Shown in pieces: positions 10,477-18,716 of a stretch of DNA of 64,000 bases. The notes beneath the pieces are model-generated. The model saw only the letters and a program-made list of their open reading frames with translations, was not told where the DNA came from and did no database searches. Numbering within the stretch: position 1 is the first letter of the stretch; every line of letters begins with the position of its first letter. Origin of the DNA: Aeromicrobium camelliae (GTDB lineage Bacteria > Actinomycetota > Actinomycetes > Propionibacteriales > Nocardioidaceae). Location: positions 1 through 64,000 of the forward strand of contig NZ_RQJX01000016.1 of the NCBI RefSeq assembly GCF_003850045.1. Direction: 5' to 3'. Both the position numbers and the translations under genes were made by a program.

Positions 10477-10897
10477 GAATAGTGCCGATCCTGCTCCCGT
10501 CCTGCGGGAGCTGTCGCATGTGCTCGTGCGACGCACTCCGCGCGGCTCGCTGAGTCGTGCCGGGGCGAGCACGCTGAGCCAGCTCGAACGCTGCGGGCCG
10601 CAGCGGATCACCGTTCTCGCTGAACGCGAAGCCGTGAGCCAACCCGCCATGACCAATCTCGTCCAGCGCCTCGAGGGCGCCGGCCTGGTGCGCCGCGAGA
10701 CCGATCCGGACGACGCGCGCGCGAGCCGCATCAGCATCACCGAGGCCGGACTCACCACGCTCTCCGCCCGCCGTCGGCTCTACGACGAGCTCATCGGCGC
10801 CACGCTCGACAAGCTCGACGACGCCGAACGCGCCGCGATCTCCTCCGCCCTGCCCGCCCTCACGCGATTCATCGAGATCCATGACCACCAACACTGA
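10475..10897 (+). CDS. MarR family transcriptional regulator
   Basis: A 140-residue winged-helix regulator. The recognition region ITVLAEREAVSQPAMTNLVQ and the wing LVRRETDPDDARASRISIT are classic MarR features. Helices at both ends provide the dimer interface. The gene overlaps the downstream MFS transporter by 17 nt, so the two form one unit in which the regulator probably represses an efflux or uptake pump and itself. The ligand cannot be predicted. The start is fixed by the overlapping palindromic promoter. Confidence 0.9.
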   Translation: MNSADPAPVLRELSHVLVRRTPRGSLSRAGASTLSQLERCGPQRITVLAEREAVSQPAMTNLVQRLEGAGLVRRETDPDDARASRISITEAGLTTLSARRRLYDELIGATLDKLDDAERAAISSALPALTRFIEIHDHQH

Positions 10898-12179
10898 CCA
10901 CTCCAGCTCTCTCTTCCGTCAACCGCGCGCCGTCTACGCGGTCGCGTTCGCCTGCGTCATCTCCTTCATGGGCATCGGCCTCGTCGACCCGATCCTGCCT
11001 GCGCTCAAGACCCAGCTCGATGCCACCGAGAGCCAGGTGACCCTGCTGTTCACCAGCTATCTCGTGGTGACCGCGGTCGCGATGCTCGTCACCAACGCGG
11101 TCTCCAGCAGACTGGGCGCCAAACGCACGCTGATCATCGGCCTGGTGATCATCGTGACCTTCTCTGCTCTCGCCGGTTCGGCGTCCTCGATCGGCGGCAT
11201 CGTCGCGTTTCGTGCCGGGTGGGGCCTGGGCAACGCGCTGTTCATCGCCACGTCGCTCTCGGCCATCGTGTCGAGTGCTCGCGGCGGCTTCGCCGGCGCC
11301 ATCATCCTGTACGAGGCCGCCCTGGGTCTCGGCATCGCCGCGGGACCGCTCGTCGGCGGCTCGCTCGGCAGTCTCAGCTGGCGCGGACCGTTCTACGGCG
11401 TCGCCGCGCTCATGTCGATCGCGCTCGTCGCGACCGTGCTACTGCTTCCCGCGACGCCGAAGCCTCTCCACCCGACGTCCATCACCGCACCGCTGCGGGC
11501 CCTCACCCATCGCGGGCTGCTCACCGTCAGCATCGCGGCGCTGCTCTACAACTGGGGCTTCTTCACGATGCTCGGCTACGCTCCGTTCCCGCTCGAGCTC
11601 GGCGTCATGCAGCTCGGCTGGGTGTTCTTCGCCTGGGGTGTGCTCGTCGCGATCTTCTCGGTCATCGCCGCCCCGCGCCTGCAAACAGCCTTCGGCACCG
11701 CGCCGACGCTCTACGTCGTGTTCGGACTCTTCGCGGTCGACCTCGCGGTGATGGCCGCATTCACCGACCGTCAGTCCGTCATGGTGGCGTGCGTCGTGAT
11801 CTCCGGCGTCTTCATCGGTGTCATCAACACCCTCGTCACCCAGGCCGTCATGTCGGTGTCGCCGGTCGAACGACCGGTCGCGTCCGCTGCTTACGGCTTC
11901 GTCCGCTTCATCGGCGGCGGTCTGGCGCCATTCGCCGCCGGCCATCTCTCTGCGGCTTTCAGTGTCCACGTGCCCTTCGCACTCGGCGCCGTGACCGTCG
12001 CCGTGGCCGTGGTGACCCTCGCCAGCGTCCACCGCATCCTCGTCGATGCGGATCGCGGGGTGGACGAGGACGGCCACCGGTCCCCCACCGACGACGCCGA
12101 GGTCGCCGGTGAGGTCGCCGACGAGTTCGGTGGAGCTCCGGGCGCCGTCGACGACGAGCTGCGCGCCCAGCATCGCTGA
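10881..12179 (+). CDS. MFS transporter
   Basis: A 432-residue transporter with 12 predicted membrane helices and the drug:H+ antiporter-like pattern in the first half (GIGLVDPILPALKTQL, SRLGAKRTLIIG between helices 2 and 3). The last 45 residues form an acidic cytoplasmic tail rich in Asp and Glu, unusual for the family but not exceptional. Overlap with the upstream MarR gene suggests regulated drug or metabolite export. A strong hairpin follows the stop. Confidence 0.88.
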   Translation: MTTNTDHSSSLFRQPRAVYAVAFACVISFMGIGLVDPILPALKTQLDATESQVTLLFTSYLVVTAVAMLVTNAVSSRLGAKRTLIIGLVIIVTFSALAGSASSIGGIVAFRAGWGLGNALFIATSLSAIVSSARGGFAGAIILYEAALGLGIAAGPLVGGSLGSLSWRGPFYGVAALMSIALVATVLLLPATPKPLHPTSITAPLRALTHRGLLTVSIAALLYNWGFFTMLGYAPFPLELGVMQLGWVFFAWGVLVAIFSVIAAPRLQTAFGTAPTLYVVFGLFAVDLAVMAAFTDRQSVMVACVVISGVFIGVINTLVTQAVMSVSPVERPVASAAYGFVRFIGGGLAPFAAGHLSAAFSVHVPFALGAVTVAVAVVTLASVHRILVDADRGVDEDGHRSPTDDAEVAGEVADEFGGAPGAVDDELRAQHR

Positions 12180-12186
12180 GCATGGC

Positions 12187-12225
12187 GAAGGGGGCGCGCC
12201 GTCCCCCCGGATGCGCGCCCCCTTC
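12187..12225. terminator. Bidirectional terminator between MFS and M6 protease genes
   Basis: Perfect 13 bp inverted repeat GAAGGGGGCGCGC (12187-12199) and GCGCGCCCCCTTC (12213-12225) with a 13-nt loop. It lies between two convergent genes and can serve both. Confidence 0.85.
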
Positions 12226-12239
12226 GGTTCAGGGGAGGG

Positions 12240-14627
12240 TCAGTTGAACTTGACCCTCAGGGAGGTGCCCTTCTCGTTGAGCACCTTCGCCTTGAAGCCC
12301 GTGGCCGGCAGCTTGACGCCGTGGTTGGGCAACTGTTCGAAGAAGTACTGCTTCGTGTCGTCGAACACCGGCTGAGCGTCCTGGCCCCGGATGTAGCTGG
12401 GGACGCCGTCGGTGTGCAACGTCATCGAATCGGCCTTCCTCGTCGAGAACGGGGCGTCGTACATCTGGACGCGCGCCCGCCACGGCTGCCCGGTCGCGAT
12501 GTTGATGATCGGGCGCGGATGCGCGTCGATGATCAGGTTGCGGCCCGACCCCGGATGCTGACTCTGGTTGTTGTCGGGCACCGAGGTGTCCCAGTACGAG
12601 ATCAGCAGCCCCGTCTGGTAAGCGTAATGCTCGACCCAGTCCGGGCGCGTGTTCATGAAGCCGAAGTTGTACGGGCCGGTCTTGAGGTACTGGTCGTAGC
12701 TCGTGTACGAACGGTGCCCCATGATGTAGTAGTGGCTGGCCTCGGTCGTCGTGGTCGCCCCCACGACCGAGAATCCGTCGAACTGCCACAGTCCCGAATC
12801 GGTCTCCGCGTCGTCGGAGAGGATCTCGGTGTCGCCCGCCGTCACGGCCACGTCGTCCAGGAACAACCCGGGCATCGTGAGCCCACCGTCGGTCCGGTAG
12901 TGGAACCGGAACTGGATCGTCTGCCCGTCGAACTGGTCGAGCGGCACCACCAGATCGGCCCAGTCGGACTGCTCACCGTCGATCGCCGGACGCCCGGCGG
13001 TGTCGGTGCCGATGGGCTCGCCGCCGATCGTCCCGTCGAGGTCGACCCAACTCTGGCCACCGTCGGTCGAGGCTTGCAGGTAGGCGTAGTCGTAGCCCTC
13101 CTCGATCGAGTACCGGATCTTCGACGTGAGCTGCGCTCCCGTCGCCTCGGTGAGGTCGAGCTCAGTCGTCATCGACGACACCAGGTCGTCCCCCGCCCCG
13201 GAGAAGAACTGCCGCTCGCCGGAGGCCGGCGCGCCGTTGTCGGTCACGACCTCCTTCTTCGGCAGGACCACGACGGCCGCCTGCGGCTTCTTCGTGTTGT
13301 ACTCCTGCGGACCGAGCTCGAGGACCCGTTTGTCGGTGTGAAGCAGGGCCTCGTAGTCGAGCCAGCCCATCTGCAGCTTCTCCCACGCCCCGAGGTCGCC
13401 CGGCCGGGTACCGAGCGGCTCGCCTTCGGCGTTCAACCGGCTCTGCGCCATCAGCGTCCAGTACTCGTTGCTGTTGTCGCCGCCGCCGGACGTGTCGTAG
13501 GCGTCGGGCAGACCGAGGTCGTGCCCGTACTCGTGAACGAAGACCGAGAGCCCGCCGTTCTCGGGCTGGACCGTGTAGTCACCGACCCAGATGCCCGTGT
13601 CCCCGATCTCGGCACCGCCGAGCGGGTTCTGCTCCGGGCCCGTGAGCCCGGCGTTGGTGCCGAACGCGTACCAGCGATGCGACCAGATGGCGTCCTCGCC
13701 GTACATCGGATCGCCGTCCTCTTCGCCGCCGCCCGCGTGCACGATCTGGAAGTGGTCGATGTAGCCGTCCGGCTCGTTGAAGTCGCCGTCGCCGTCGAAG
13801 TCGTACCGGTCCCACTGGTCGTACTCGGCGAGCGCCGCACGAATCTGCTCGTCGGTCTGGCCCGCAGCGCGCTGATCCTCGACCCACTGGTTGACCGCGT
13901 CTTGCACGAGGTTCCACGCGCCCGCGTCCTCGCGTCCGTATCGGGCCTGGTTGTAGGGCACCTTCACCCAGTCCGAGACGGTGCCGTCGACGGTGTACCG
14001 CCCGGACGACTGGGTCTCGTAGTACGTCTTGACCGACTCGACGCCCTTGCCGGTGCCGAAGTAGATCTCCTCGTAGTGCTCGCGGTTGAAGTCCTTTTGC
14101 CAGACTGTGGAGTTGTCGTTCGGCCCGGGCTCGGGGATCTGGTTGTGCAGCGGTCCGTCGAAGCGCTGGGGTCCGGGGGTGTCGGGGTCGGTGTCCTGGT
14201 CCGGATAGTCGGGGTGACGCTCGTCGCCGAACTCGGCCAGGATCACGAAGATCTTGTCGGCTCGCTCCTGCGAGAGTTCCACGTACTGGTCCTGGTGCTT
14301 GTCCTTGCCCTTGCGCGCCATCTGCTGGCGGGCGCGCGGGTTGGACTGCGCCGCGACCTCAGCAGGCGAGCCTGACTCCCCCACTTTGAGCACCGTGCTG
14401 CCGCCGCGCTGTTCGGGCGTGGCCTCGCCGCTCACGACGTCAGCGACCGCTGCCTCCCGCAGTTCGCGCCGCTTGTCCTCCAGCGGATGCGGGAAGTCGT
14501 CGACCTTCGACGTCGCATCCGGTCCGGCCACGGGCGGAGCGGGCTCGGCGGCGACGGGCGCGGACCAAGCCAGCGATCCCGAAGCGACGAGTCCGAGCCC
14601 CACGAGGCCCGTCATCATGCGTTTCAC
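12240..14627 (-). CDS. Secreted M6 family metalloprotease (immune inhibitor A-like)
   Basis: A 795-residue secreted protease. The GTG start at 14627 follows a strong AGGAGG 5 nt upstream, and the signal peptide is KRMMTGLVGLGLVASGSLAW ending near APVAA. The zinc motif HEYGHDLGLPD is at about residue 364, followed by a Met-containing LMAQSR turn. Downstream are an MAM/jelly-roll-like domain (LDLTEATGAQLTSKIRY, then WVDLDGTIGG) and a C-terminal beta domain. Immune inhibitor A proteases degrade host or environmental proteins. The gene is monocistronic, with a terminator shared with the MFS gene and a long upstream intergenic region shared with cspA. Confidence 0.93.
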   Translation of the reverse strand: MKRMMTGLVGLGLVASGSLAWSAPVAAEPAPPVAGPDATSKVDDFPHPLEDKRRELREAAVADVVSGEATPEQRGGSTVLKVGESGSPAEVAAQSNPRARQQMARKGKDKHQDQYVELSQERADKIFVILAEFGDERHPDYPDQDTDPDTPGPQRFDGPLHNQIPEPGPNDNSTVWQKDFNREHYEEIYFGTGKGVESVKTYYETQSSGRYTVDGTVSDWVKVPYNQARYGREDAGAWNLVQDAVNQWVEDQRAAGQTDEQIRAALAEYDQWDRYDFDGDGDFNEPDGYIDHFQIVHAGGGEEDGDPMYGEDAIWSHRWYAFGTNAGLTGPEQNPLGGAEIGDTGIWVGDYTVQPENGGLSVFVHEYGHDLGLPDAYDTSGGGDNSNEYWTLMAQSRLNAEGEPLGTRPGDLGAWEKLQMGWLDYEALLHTDKRVLELGPQEYNTKKPQAAVVVLPKKEVVTDNGAPASGERQFFSGAGDDLVSSMTTELDLTEATGAQLTSKIRYSIEEGYDYAYLQASTDGGQSWVDLDGTIGGEPIGTDTAGRPAIDGEQSDWADLVVPLDQFDGQTIQFRFHYRTDGGLTMPGLFLDDVAVTAGDTEILSDDAETDSGLWQFDGFSVVGATTTTEASHYYIMGHRSYTSYDQYLKTGPYNFGFMNTRPDWVEHYAYQTGLLISYWDTSVPDNNQSQHPGSGRNLIIDAHPRPIINIATGQPWRARVQMYDAPFSTRKADSMTLHTDGVPSYIRGQDAQPVFDDTKQYFFEQLPNHGVKLPATGFKAKVLNEKGTSLRVKFN

Positions 14628-15042
14628 AATGTCCTCCTTGACGAGGATCCCCCGAATGGTGGATCTGCGATCTGGCGCCGACCACTGCCGGCTCCACCAG
14701 GCGACGTCCTCGTGAGACGCGCGCCACGGCACACGGTACGACCCGATCACCGTGCAATGGCAGTCTTGACTTCCGCATCGAGTAGTCGTATCGGACTAGT
14801 TCGCGTAGCCCGAACCGGCAGCGGTCGCGATAGTTCACCTGATGTTGACGTGGGCGAACGCGGGACGCTACCCAGATGGGGCTCCGGTCGCATAAGGTGG
14901 TGCCAGTTGCACGACGTTGGACCAGATGAATGCAGTACCCCAGCCGGGGTGAGTTCCTCTCGCGGTTGGATGTGCGTCGCGACCGCCGGTCACGAAACCG
15001 CGATCGGCCTTCGCCTAGAAGAATCGAAAGAGGAGTAACACC
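14628..15042. other. 415-nt intergenic region with divergent promoters (M6 protease and cspA)
   Basis: No coding gene is convincing here. On the plus strand TTGACT (14766-14771), 17 nt from TATCGG (14789-14794), and TTGACG (14845-14850), 18 nt from TACCCA (14869-14874), are candidate promoters. They would give cspA a 5' leader of roughly 165 to 245 nt. A small CCCC-AG-CCGGGG hairpin lies near 14938. Cold-shock genes often have long structured leaders; any thermosensor role is inference. Confidence 0.4.
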
Positions 15043-15246
15043 ATGGCTACCGGAACCGTCAAGTGGTTCAACGCCGAGAAGGGCTTCGGCTTCATCGCTC
15101 CGGACGACGGCAGCGAGGACGTGTTCGCGCACTACACCGCGATCCAGGCGAGCGGCTACCGCTCGCTGAACGAGAACCAGAAGGTCGAGTTCGACGTCGA
15201 GCAGGGCCAGAAGGGCCTCCAGGCCGCGAACATCCGCCCGCTGTGA
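15043..15246 (+). CDS. cspA: Cold-shock protein (CspA family)
   Basis: A 67-residue single-domain nucleic-acid chaperone. RNP1 (KGFGFI, residues 13-18) and RNP2 (VFAHYTAI, from residue 27) are intact, as is the starting [16 protein letters not shown] pattern. It binds single-stranded RNA/DNA and melts secondary structure. An AGAGGAG ribosome-binding site precedes the ATG. A very stable hairpin follows. It is a monocistronic gene with a long upstream leader region. Confidence 0.97.
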   Translation: MATGTVKWFNAEKGFGFIAPDDGSEDVFAHYTAIQASGYRSLNENQKVEFDVEQGQKGLQAANIRPL

Positions 15247-15273
15247 TCTCCGCGGGTTCACCCGCACTCACGA

Positions 15274-15308
15274 CAGCACCCCCACTCGCTCGGCGAGTGG
15301 GGGTGCTG
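15274..15308 (+). terminator. Terminator of cspA
   Basis: Perfect 16 bp stem CAGCACCCCCACTCGC / GCGAGTGGGGGTGCTG with a 3-nt TCG loop, 27 nt after the cspA stop codon. Confidence 0.9.
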
Positions 15309-15425
15309 CTGTGTGAGGCGGGCGCCAGGAGGGAGGTCGTAGCGCCCGCCGAGGGAGAGTTCACGGGCCGCACCGGTGAGGGAGGGAGTGCCGGCGGGGC
15401 CCGACCCCCAAAGGGGAGGCTATCC

Positions 15426-16565
15426 TCATCTTTCCGCGTCCGACAACCCCTCCTGGACGACCACGCGGATCAATCGGTCGTCGCCCGCGCGCGGGGCGAT
15501 GCGGCCGTCGGTGTTGCTCGTGGAGATCCACAGCGTGCCGTCAGGCGCGGCGGCGGCAGCGCGGATGCGACCGTACTCCTCGACGAAATGAGGCACCGGC
15601 GTCCCGGCGCGGTCGCGGTCGAGGGGCACGGACCACAACCGCTGCCCGCGCAGCGCTCCGAGATAGGCGGTGTCGCCGACGATCGCGAGCCCGGCGGGCG
15701 ACGCCTCGTCCGTGGACCACGTGGCCGATGGCGCGACGAACCGCGGATCGTCCGACGTCCCCTCGACCTCGGGCCAGCCGTAGTTGCCGCCGGGCCGGAT
15801 GAGATTGAGCTCGTCGGCGCCCTTCTCACCGAACTCACTCGCCCAGAGCCTGCCGTCGCTGTCGAACGCGAGCCCCTCGACGTTGCGGTGCCCGTACGAC
15901 CACACCTCGTTGTCGAACGGGTTGCCCGGCGCAGGATTGCCGTCACGGTCGATCCGCAGGATCTTGCCGTTCAACGAGGAGCGGTCCTGTGCCAGCTCGG
16001 CCTGGGCCGCATCACCGACCGCGACGAACAGGTAGTCGGACTCCTCCTCGTAGAGCAGGGCGCCGCCCTGGTGGTTCTGGGCTTTGGCGAGCCCGGTGAG
16101 GATCGGCTCCGGTTCGCCGAGGGTGGTGCCGTCGAACGACATGCGCACGACCCGGTTGTCGATCGGACTCGTGAGGTAGGCGAAGACGGTGGTGTGGTTG
16201 GCGTCGACCGCGAGTCCCTGCAGTCCCCCCTCGCCGCCCGGTTGGACCCCGGGCACCTCGCCCACCCCGGTCACGGCGCCGTCTGTGCCGACTCTGACGA
16301 TCGTCGCGCTGTCCCTTTGGGATACGAGTGCGCTGCCGTCTTCGAGGAACGCGATCGCCCAGGGCACGTTGAGCCCGCTGGCGACCTCGGCGTCGATTCG
16401 CGGCTCGACGGTGCGCACCTCAGCGCCGGCCGTCGGTGCGGGTGTGCTCGATGACGCCGGCGAGGTCGGTGGCGTCGACTCACTGGTGTTCTCGTGCTCC
16501 CGGTCGCCACTGCATCCGGCGAGAAACAGGGTCACGGTCGCGGCGGCCACGGCGGTGCGTTTCAT
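15426..16565 (-). CDS. PQQ-dependent sugar dehydrogenase-like lipoprotein
   Basis: A 379-residue exported protein. The signal peptide KRTAVAAATVTLFLAGCSG ends in the lipobox LAGC, so it should be a lipoprotein on the outer face of the membrane. A Ser/Thr/Pro linker precedes a six-bladed beta-propeller of the glucose/sorbosone dehydrogenase (GSDH) family, with typical motifs WAIAFLEDGSALVSQRDS, GLQGLAVD, HQGGALLYEEESDYLFVAVG, and WSYGHRNVEGLAFD. The family oxidises aldoses with PQQ, but many actinobacterial members are uncharacterised. The start at MKRTAV is chosen because the signal peptide begins there; 27 more codons are open upstream. Confidence 0.9.
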   Translation of the reverse strand: MKRTAVAAATVTLFLAGCSGDREHENTSESTPPTSPASSSTPAPTAGAEVRTVEPRIDAEVASGLNVPWAIAFLEDGSALVSQRDSATIVRVGTDGAVTGVGEVPGVQPGGEGGLQGLAVDANHTTVFAYLTSPIDNRVVRMSFDGTTLGEPEPILTGLAKAQNHQGGALLYEEESDYLFVAVGDAAQAELAQDRSSLNGKILRIDRDGNPAPGNPFDNEVWSYGHRNVEGLAFDSDGRLWASEFGEKGADELNLIRPGGNYGWPEVEGTSDDPRFVAPSATWSTDEASPAGLAIVGDTAYLGALRGQRLWSVPLDRDRAGTPVPHFVEEYGRIRAAAAAPDGTLWISTSNTDGRIAPRAGDDRLIRVVVQEGLSDAER

Positions 16566-16666
16566 GCCTCGATGATGCCGCGCTCGTCCGTCGCGGGCGC
16601 GGCGTGGGAATGCCCGGACGCGCCGATGCGTTGTACCGGGTGACACGATTCCTACGAGAGGCAGTC

Positions 16667-17038
16667 ATGAGCACCATCGACCTGACCAAGGAGACCTTCG
16701 AGTCGACCGTCACCGGCGAGGGCATCACCCTCGTGGACTGGTGGGCCTCGTGGTGCGGTCCGTGCAAGCAGTTCGCGCCCGTCTACGACGCCGCGAGCGA
16801 GCAGCACACCGACGTCACGTTCGGCAAGATCGACACGGAGGCCGAGCAGGAGCTCGCCGCCGCCGCGCAGATCACGTCCATCCCCACCTTGATGGCCTTC
16901 CGCGACGGCATCCTCGTGTTCTCCCAGCCGGGCGCTCTGCCCGCCGAGGCGCTCGAGCAGGTCATCACCGCGGTGAAGGACCTCGACATGGACGACGTCC
17001 GCCGGCAGATCGCCGAGCAGCAGCAGGCCAGCAACTGA
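16667..17038 (+). CDS. Thioredoxin
   Basis: A 123-residue thioredoxin. The active-site motif WCGPC is at residues 29-33, the cis-proline is in SIPTLMAF, and the fold is complete. A C-terminal extension (about 15 residues, Asp/Gln-rich) is slightly longer than in E. coli TrxA. The ATG at 16667 is taken as the start because the upstream open frame has no homology. A large hairpin follows the stop and spans the beginning of the next gene. It reduces protein disulfides in the cytoplasm using thioredoxin reductase, not encoded nearby. Confidence 0.95.
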   Translation: MSTIDLTKETFESTVTGEGITLVDWWASWCGPCKQFAPVYDAASEQHTDVTFGKIDTEAEQELAAAAQITSIPTLMAFRDGILVFSQPGALPAEALEQVITAVKDLDMDDVRRQIAEQQQASN

Positions 17039-17067
17039 TCGCCGCTCCCCGGCGTCAGTGATGACGA

Positions 17068-17111
17068 GGGGGCAGGGCACGATCGTCGTATGACGCGCGT
17101 GTCCTGCCCCC
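17068..17111 (+). terminator. Hairpin after thioredoxin, spanning the start of the CoA-transferase gene
   Basis: Arms GGGGGCAGGGCACG (17068-17081) and CGTGTCCTGCCCCC (17098-17111) pair at 14 positions with one G-U pair. The 16-nt loop contains the ATG at 17090 and the right arm is coding. It probably terminates the thioredoxin transcript; read-through RNA would hide the next start codon. Confidence 0.65.
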
Positions 17112-18595
17112 TTCTCCGTTCTCGCCTGAGTACCGCCGAGGAGGCTGCCGCCCTCATCAAGCCGGGCGACAACGTCGGCATGAGCGGCTTCACCGGGGCC
17201 GGGTACCCCAAGGCCGTCCCGACGGCCCTCGCCCGGCGGATCACCGAGGCGCACGAACGCGGCGAGGACTTCCGGGTCGGCCTGTGGACCGGGGCGTCCA
17301 CCGCGCCCGAGGCGGACGGCGTCCTCGCCGAGGCACACGGCATCGGCACCCGACTCCCCTACAACTCCGACCCCACGCTCCGCGCGCTCATCAACGCCGG
17401 CGAGGTGGACTACGTCGACACGCACCTGAGCCACTCGGCTCCGCAGATGTGGTTCGGCTTCTACGGTCGGCTCAACGTGGCCGTCGTCGAAGTCACCGCC
17501 GCGCTCCCCGACGGCCTGCTGGTCCCGAGCAGCTCGATCGGCAACAACAAGACCTGGCTGGACCAGGCCGACGCCGTGATCCTCGAGGTCAACCACTGGC
17601 AGCCGCGGGAGTTCGAGGGATTTCACGACGTCTACTACGGAACGGCGCTCCCGCCGCACCGCAGGCCGTTGAATCTCGTGGACCCGATGGAGCGGATCGG
17701 CGAGCCCTATCTGCGCGTCGATCCGCAGAAGGTGGTCGCGGTCGTGGAGACGAACGCGCCGGACCGCAACTCGCCCTTCGACCCGCCGGGCGAGGCCTCC
17801 CGTGCCATCGCAGCGCATCTGCTCGACTTCCTGCGCCATGAGGTCGTCGCGGGGCGGATGCCCCCGCAACTACTTCCGCTGCAGTCCGGGGTCGGGAACG
17901 TGGCGAACGCCGTCCTCGCCGGGCTCGACGGAAGCGAGTTCAGCGGTCTGGTCGCCTATACCGAGGTGCTTCAGGACGCCATGCTCGACCTGCTCGACTC
18001 CGGGACCTTGCGCGCCGCCTCCGCCACCTCGTTCGGCCTCTCCGACACCGGCGTGCAGCGCTTCATGGAGAACATCGACGCGTACAAGGGCCGCATCCTG
18101 TTGCGCAGCGAGGAGATCTCGAACCACCCCGAGCTCGTGCGGCGCCTGGGCGTCATCGCGATGAACGGGATGATCGAGGCCGACATCTACGGCAACGTCA
18201 ACTCCACCCACGTCATGGGCAGCGCGATCATGAACGGCATCGGCGGAAGCGGCGACTTCACGCGCAACGCCTACCTCAACTTCTTCCTGTCGCCCTCGAC
18301 GGCCAAGGACGGAGCGATCTCCACGATCGTGCCGATGGTCAGCCACGTCGACCACACCGAGCACGACGTTCACGTGATCGTCACCGAGCAGGGGCTGGCG
18401 GACCTACGCGGCCTCTCCCCCACGGATCGGGCGGATCGGATCATCGCGAACTGCGCGCACCCGGATTTCCGGGATCGGTTGACCGACTACGTCGCCCGCG
18501 CCAAGGCGAGCAGGCCGACGGCCCGCCACACACCCCACCTGCTCGACGAGGCGTTGAGCTGGCACCAGCGCTACCTCGACACCGGCCACATGTAA
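17090..18595 (+). CDS. Acetyl-CoA hydrolase/transferase family protein (succinyl-CoA:acetate CoA-transferase-like)
   Basis: A 501-residue CoA-transferase. The N-terminal PGDNVGMSGFTGAGYPKAVP segment, the central HQ-type elements and LQSGVGNVANAVLAGL followed by FSGLVAYTEVLQDAMLDLL contain the conserved glutamate (TEV) that forms the CoA thioester. C-terminal STHVMGSAIMNGIGGSGDF is also conserved. Length matches succinyl-CoA:acetate CoA-transferases (about 500 residues) better than short acetyl-CoA hydrolases. It would recycle acetate via succinyl-CoA in a TCA-cycle bypass. No ribosome-binding site is visible; a CACGAT hexamer 6 nt before the ATG may be the -10 of a leaderless mRNA. Confidence 0.9.
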   Translation: MTRVSCPLLRSRLSTAEEAAALIKPGDNVGMSGFTGAGYPKAVPTALARRITEAHERGEDFRVGLWTGASTAPEADGVLAEAHGIGTRLPYNSDPTLRALINAGEVDYVDTHLSHSAPQMWFGFYGRLNVAVVEVTAALPDGLLVPSSSIGNNKTWLDQADAVILEVNHWQPREFEGFHDVYYGTALPPHRRPLNLVDPMERIGEPYLRVDPQKVVAVVETNAPDRNSPFDPPGEASRAIAAHLLDFLRHEVVAGRMPPQLLPLQSGVGNVANAVLAGLDGSEFSGLVAYTEVLQDAMLDLLDSGTLRAASATSFGLSDTGVQRFMENIDAYKGRILLRSEEISNHPELVRRLGVIAMNGMIEADIYGNVNSTHVMGSAIMNGIGGSGDFTRNAYLNFFLSPSTAKDGAISTIVPMVSHVDHTEHDVHVIVTEQGLADLRGLSPTDRADRIIANCAHPDFRDRLTDYVARAKASRPTARHTPHLLDEALSWHQRYLDTGHM

Positions 18596-18638
18596 CCACC
18601 TCCCACTCCCGTCACCCGCCCCCGACCGCCCCTGACCG

Positions 18639-18716
18639 CGAGTGGCGCAAAGTGGGGCCATTGAGCACCGTTACGCCCCCACTTTGCGCCACTCGCTCCT
18701 CACTTTGCGCCGCTCG
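18639..18716 (+). repeat. Left end of the mirrored 19 bp repeat cassette
   Basis: Three copies of a 19 bp motif: CGAGTGGCGCAAAGTGGGG forward at 18639-18657, its perfect reverse complement at 18677-18695, and a second inverted copy at 18698-18716 (two mismatches). The first two form a hairpin with a 19-nt loop. The third carries the stop codon (18700-18702) of the enclosed gene. Spacing is identical to the mirrored end at 19744-19821. Confidence 0.9.
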
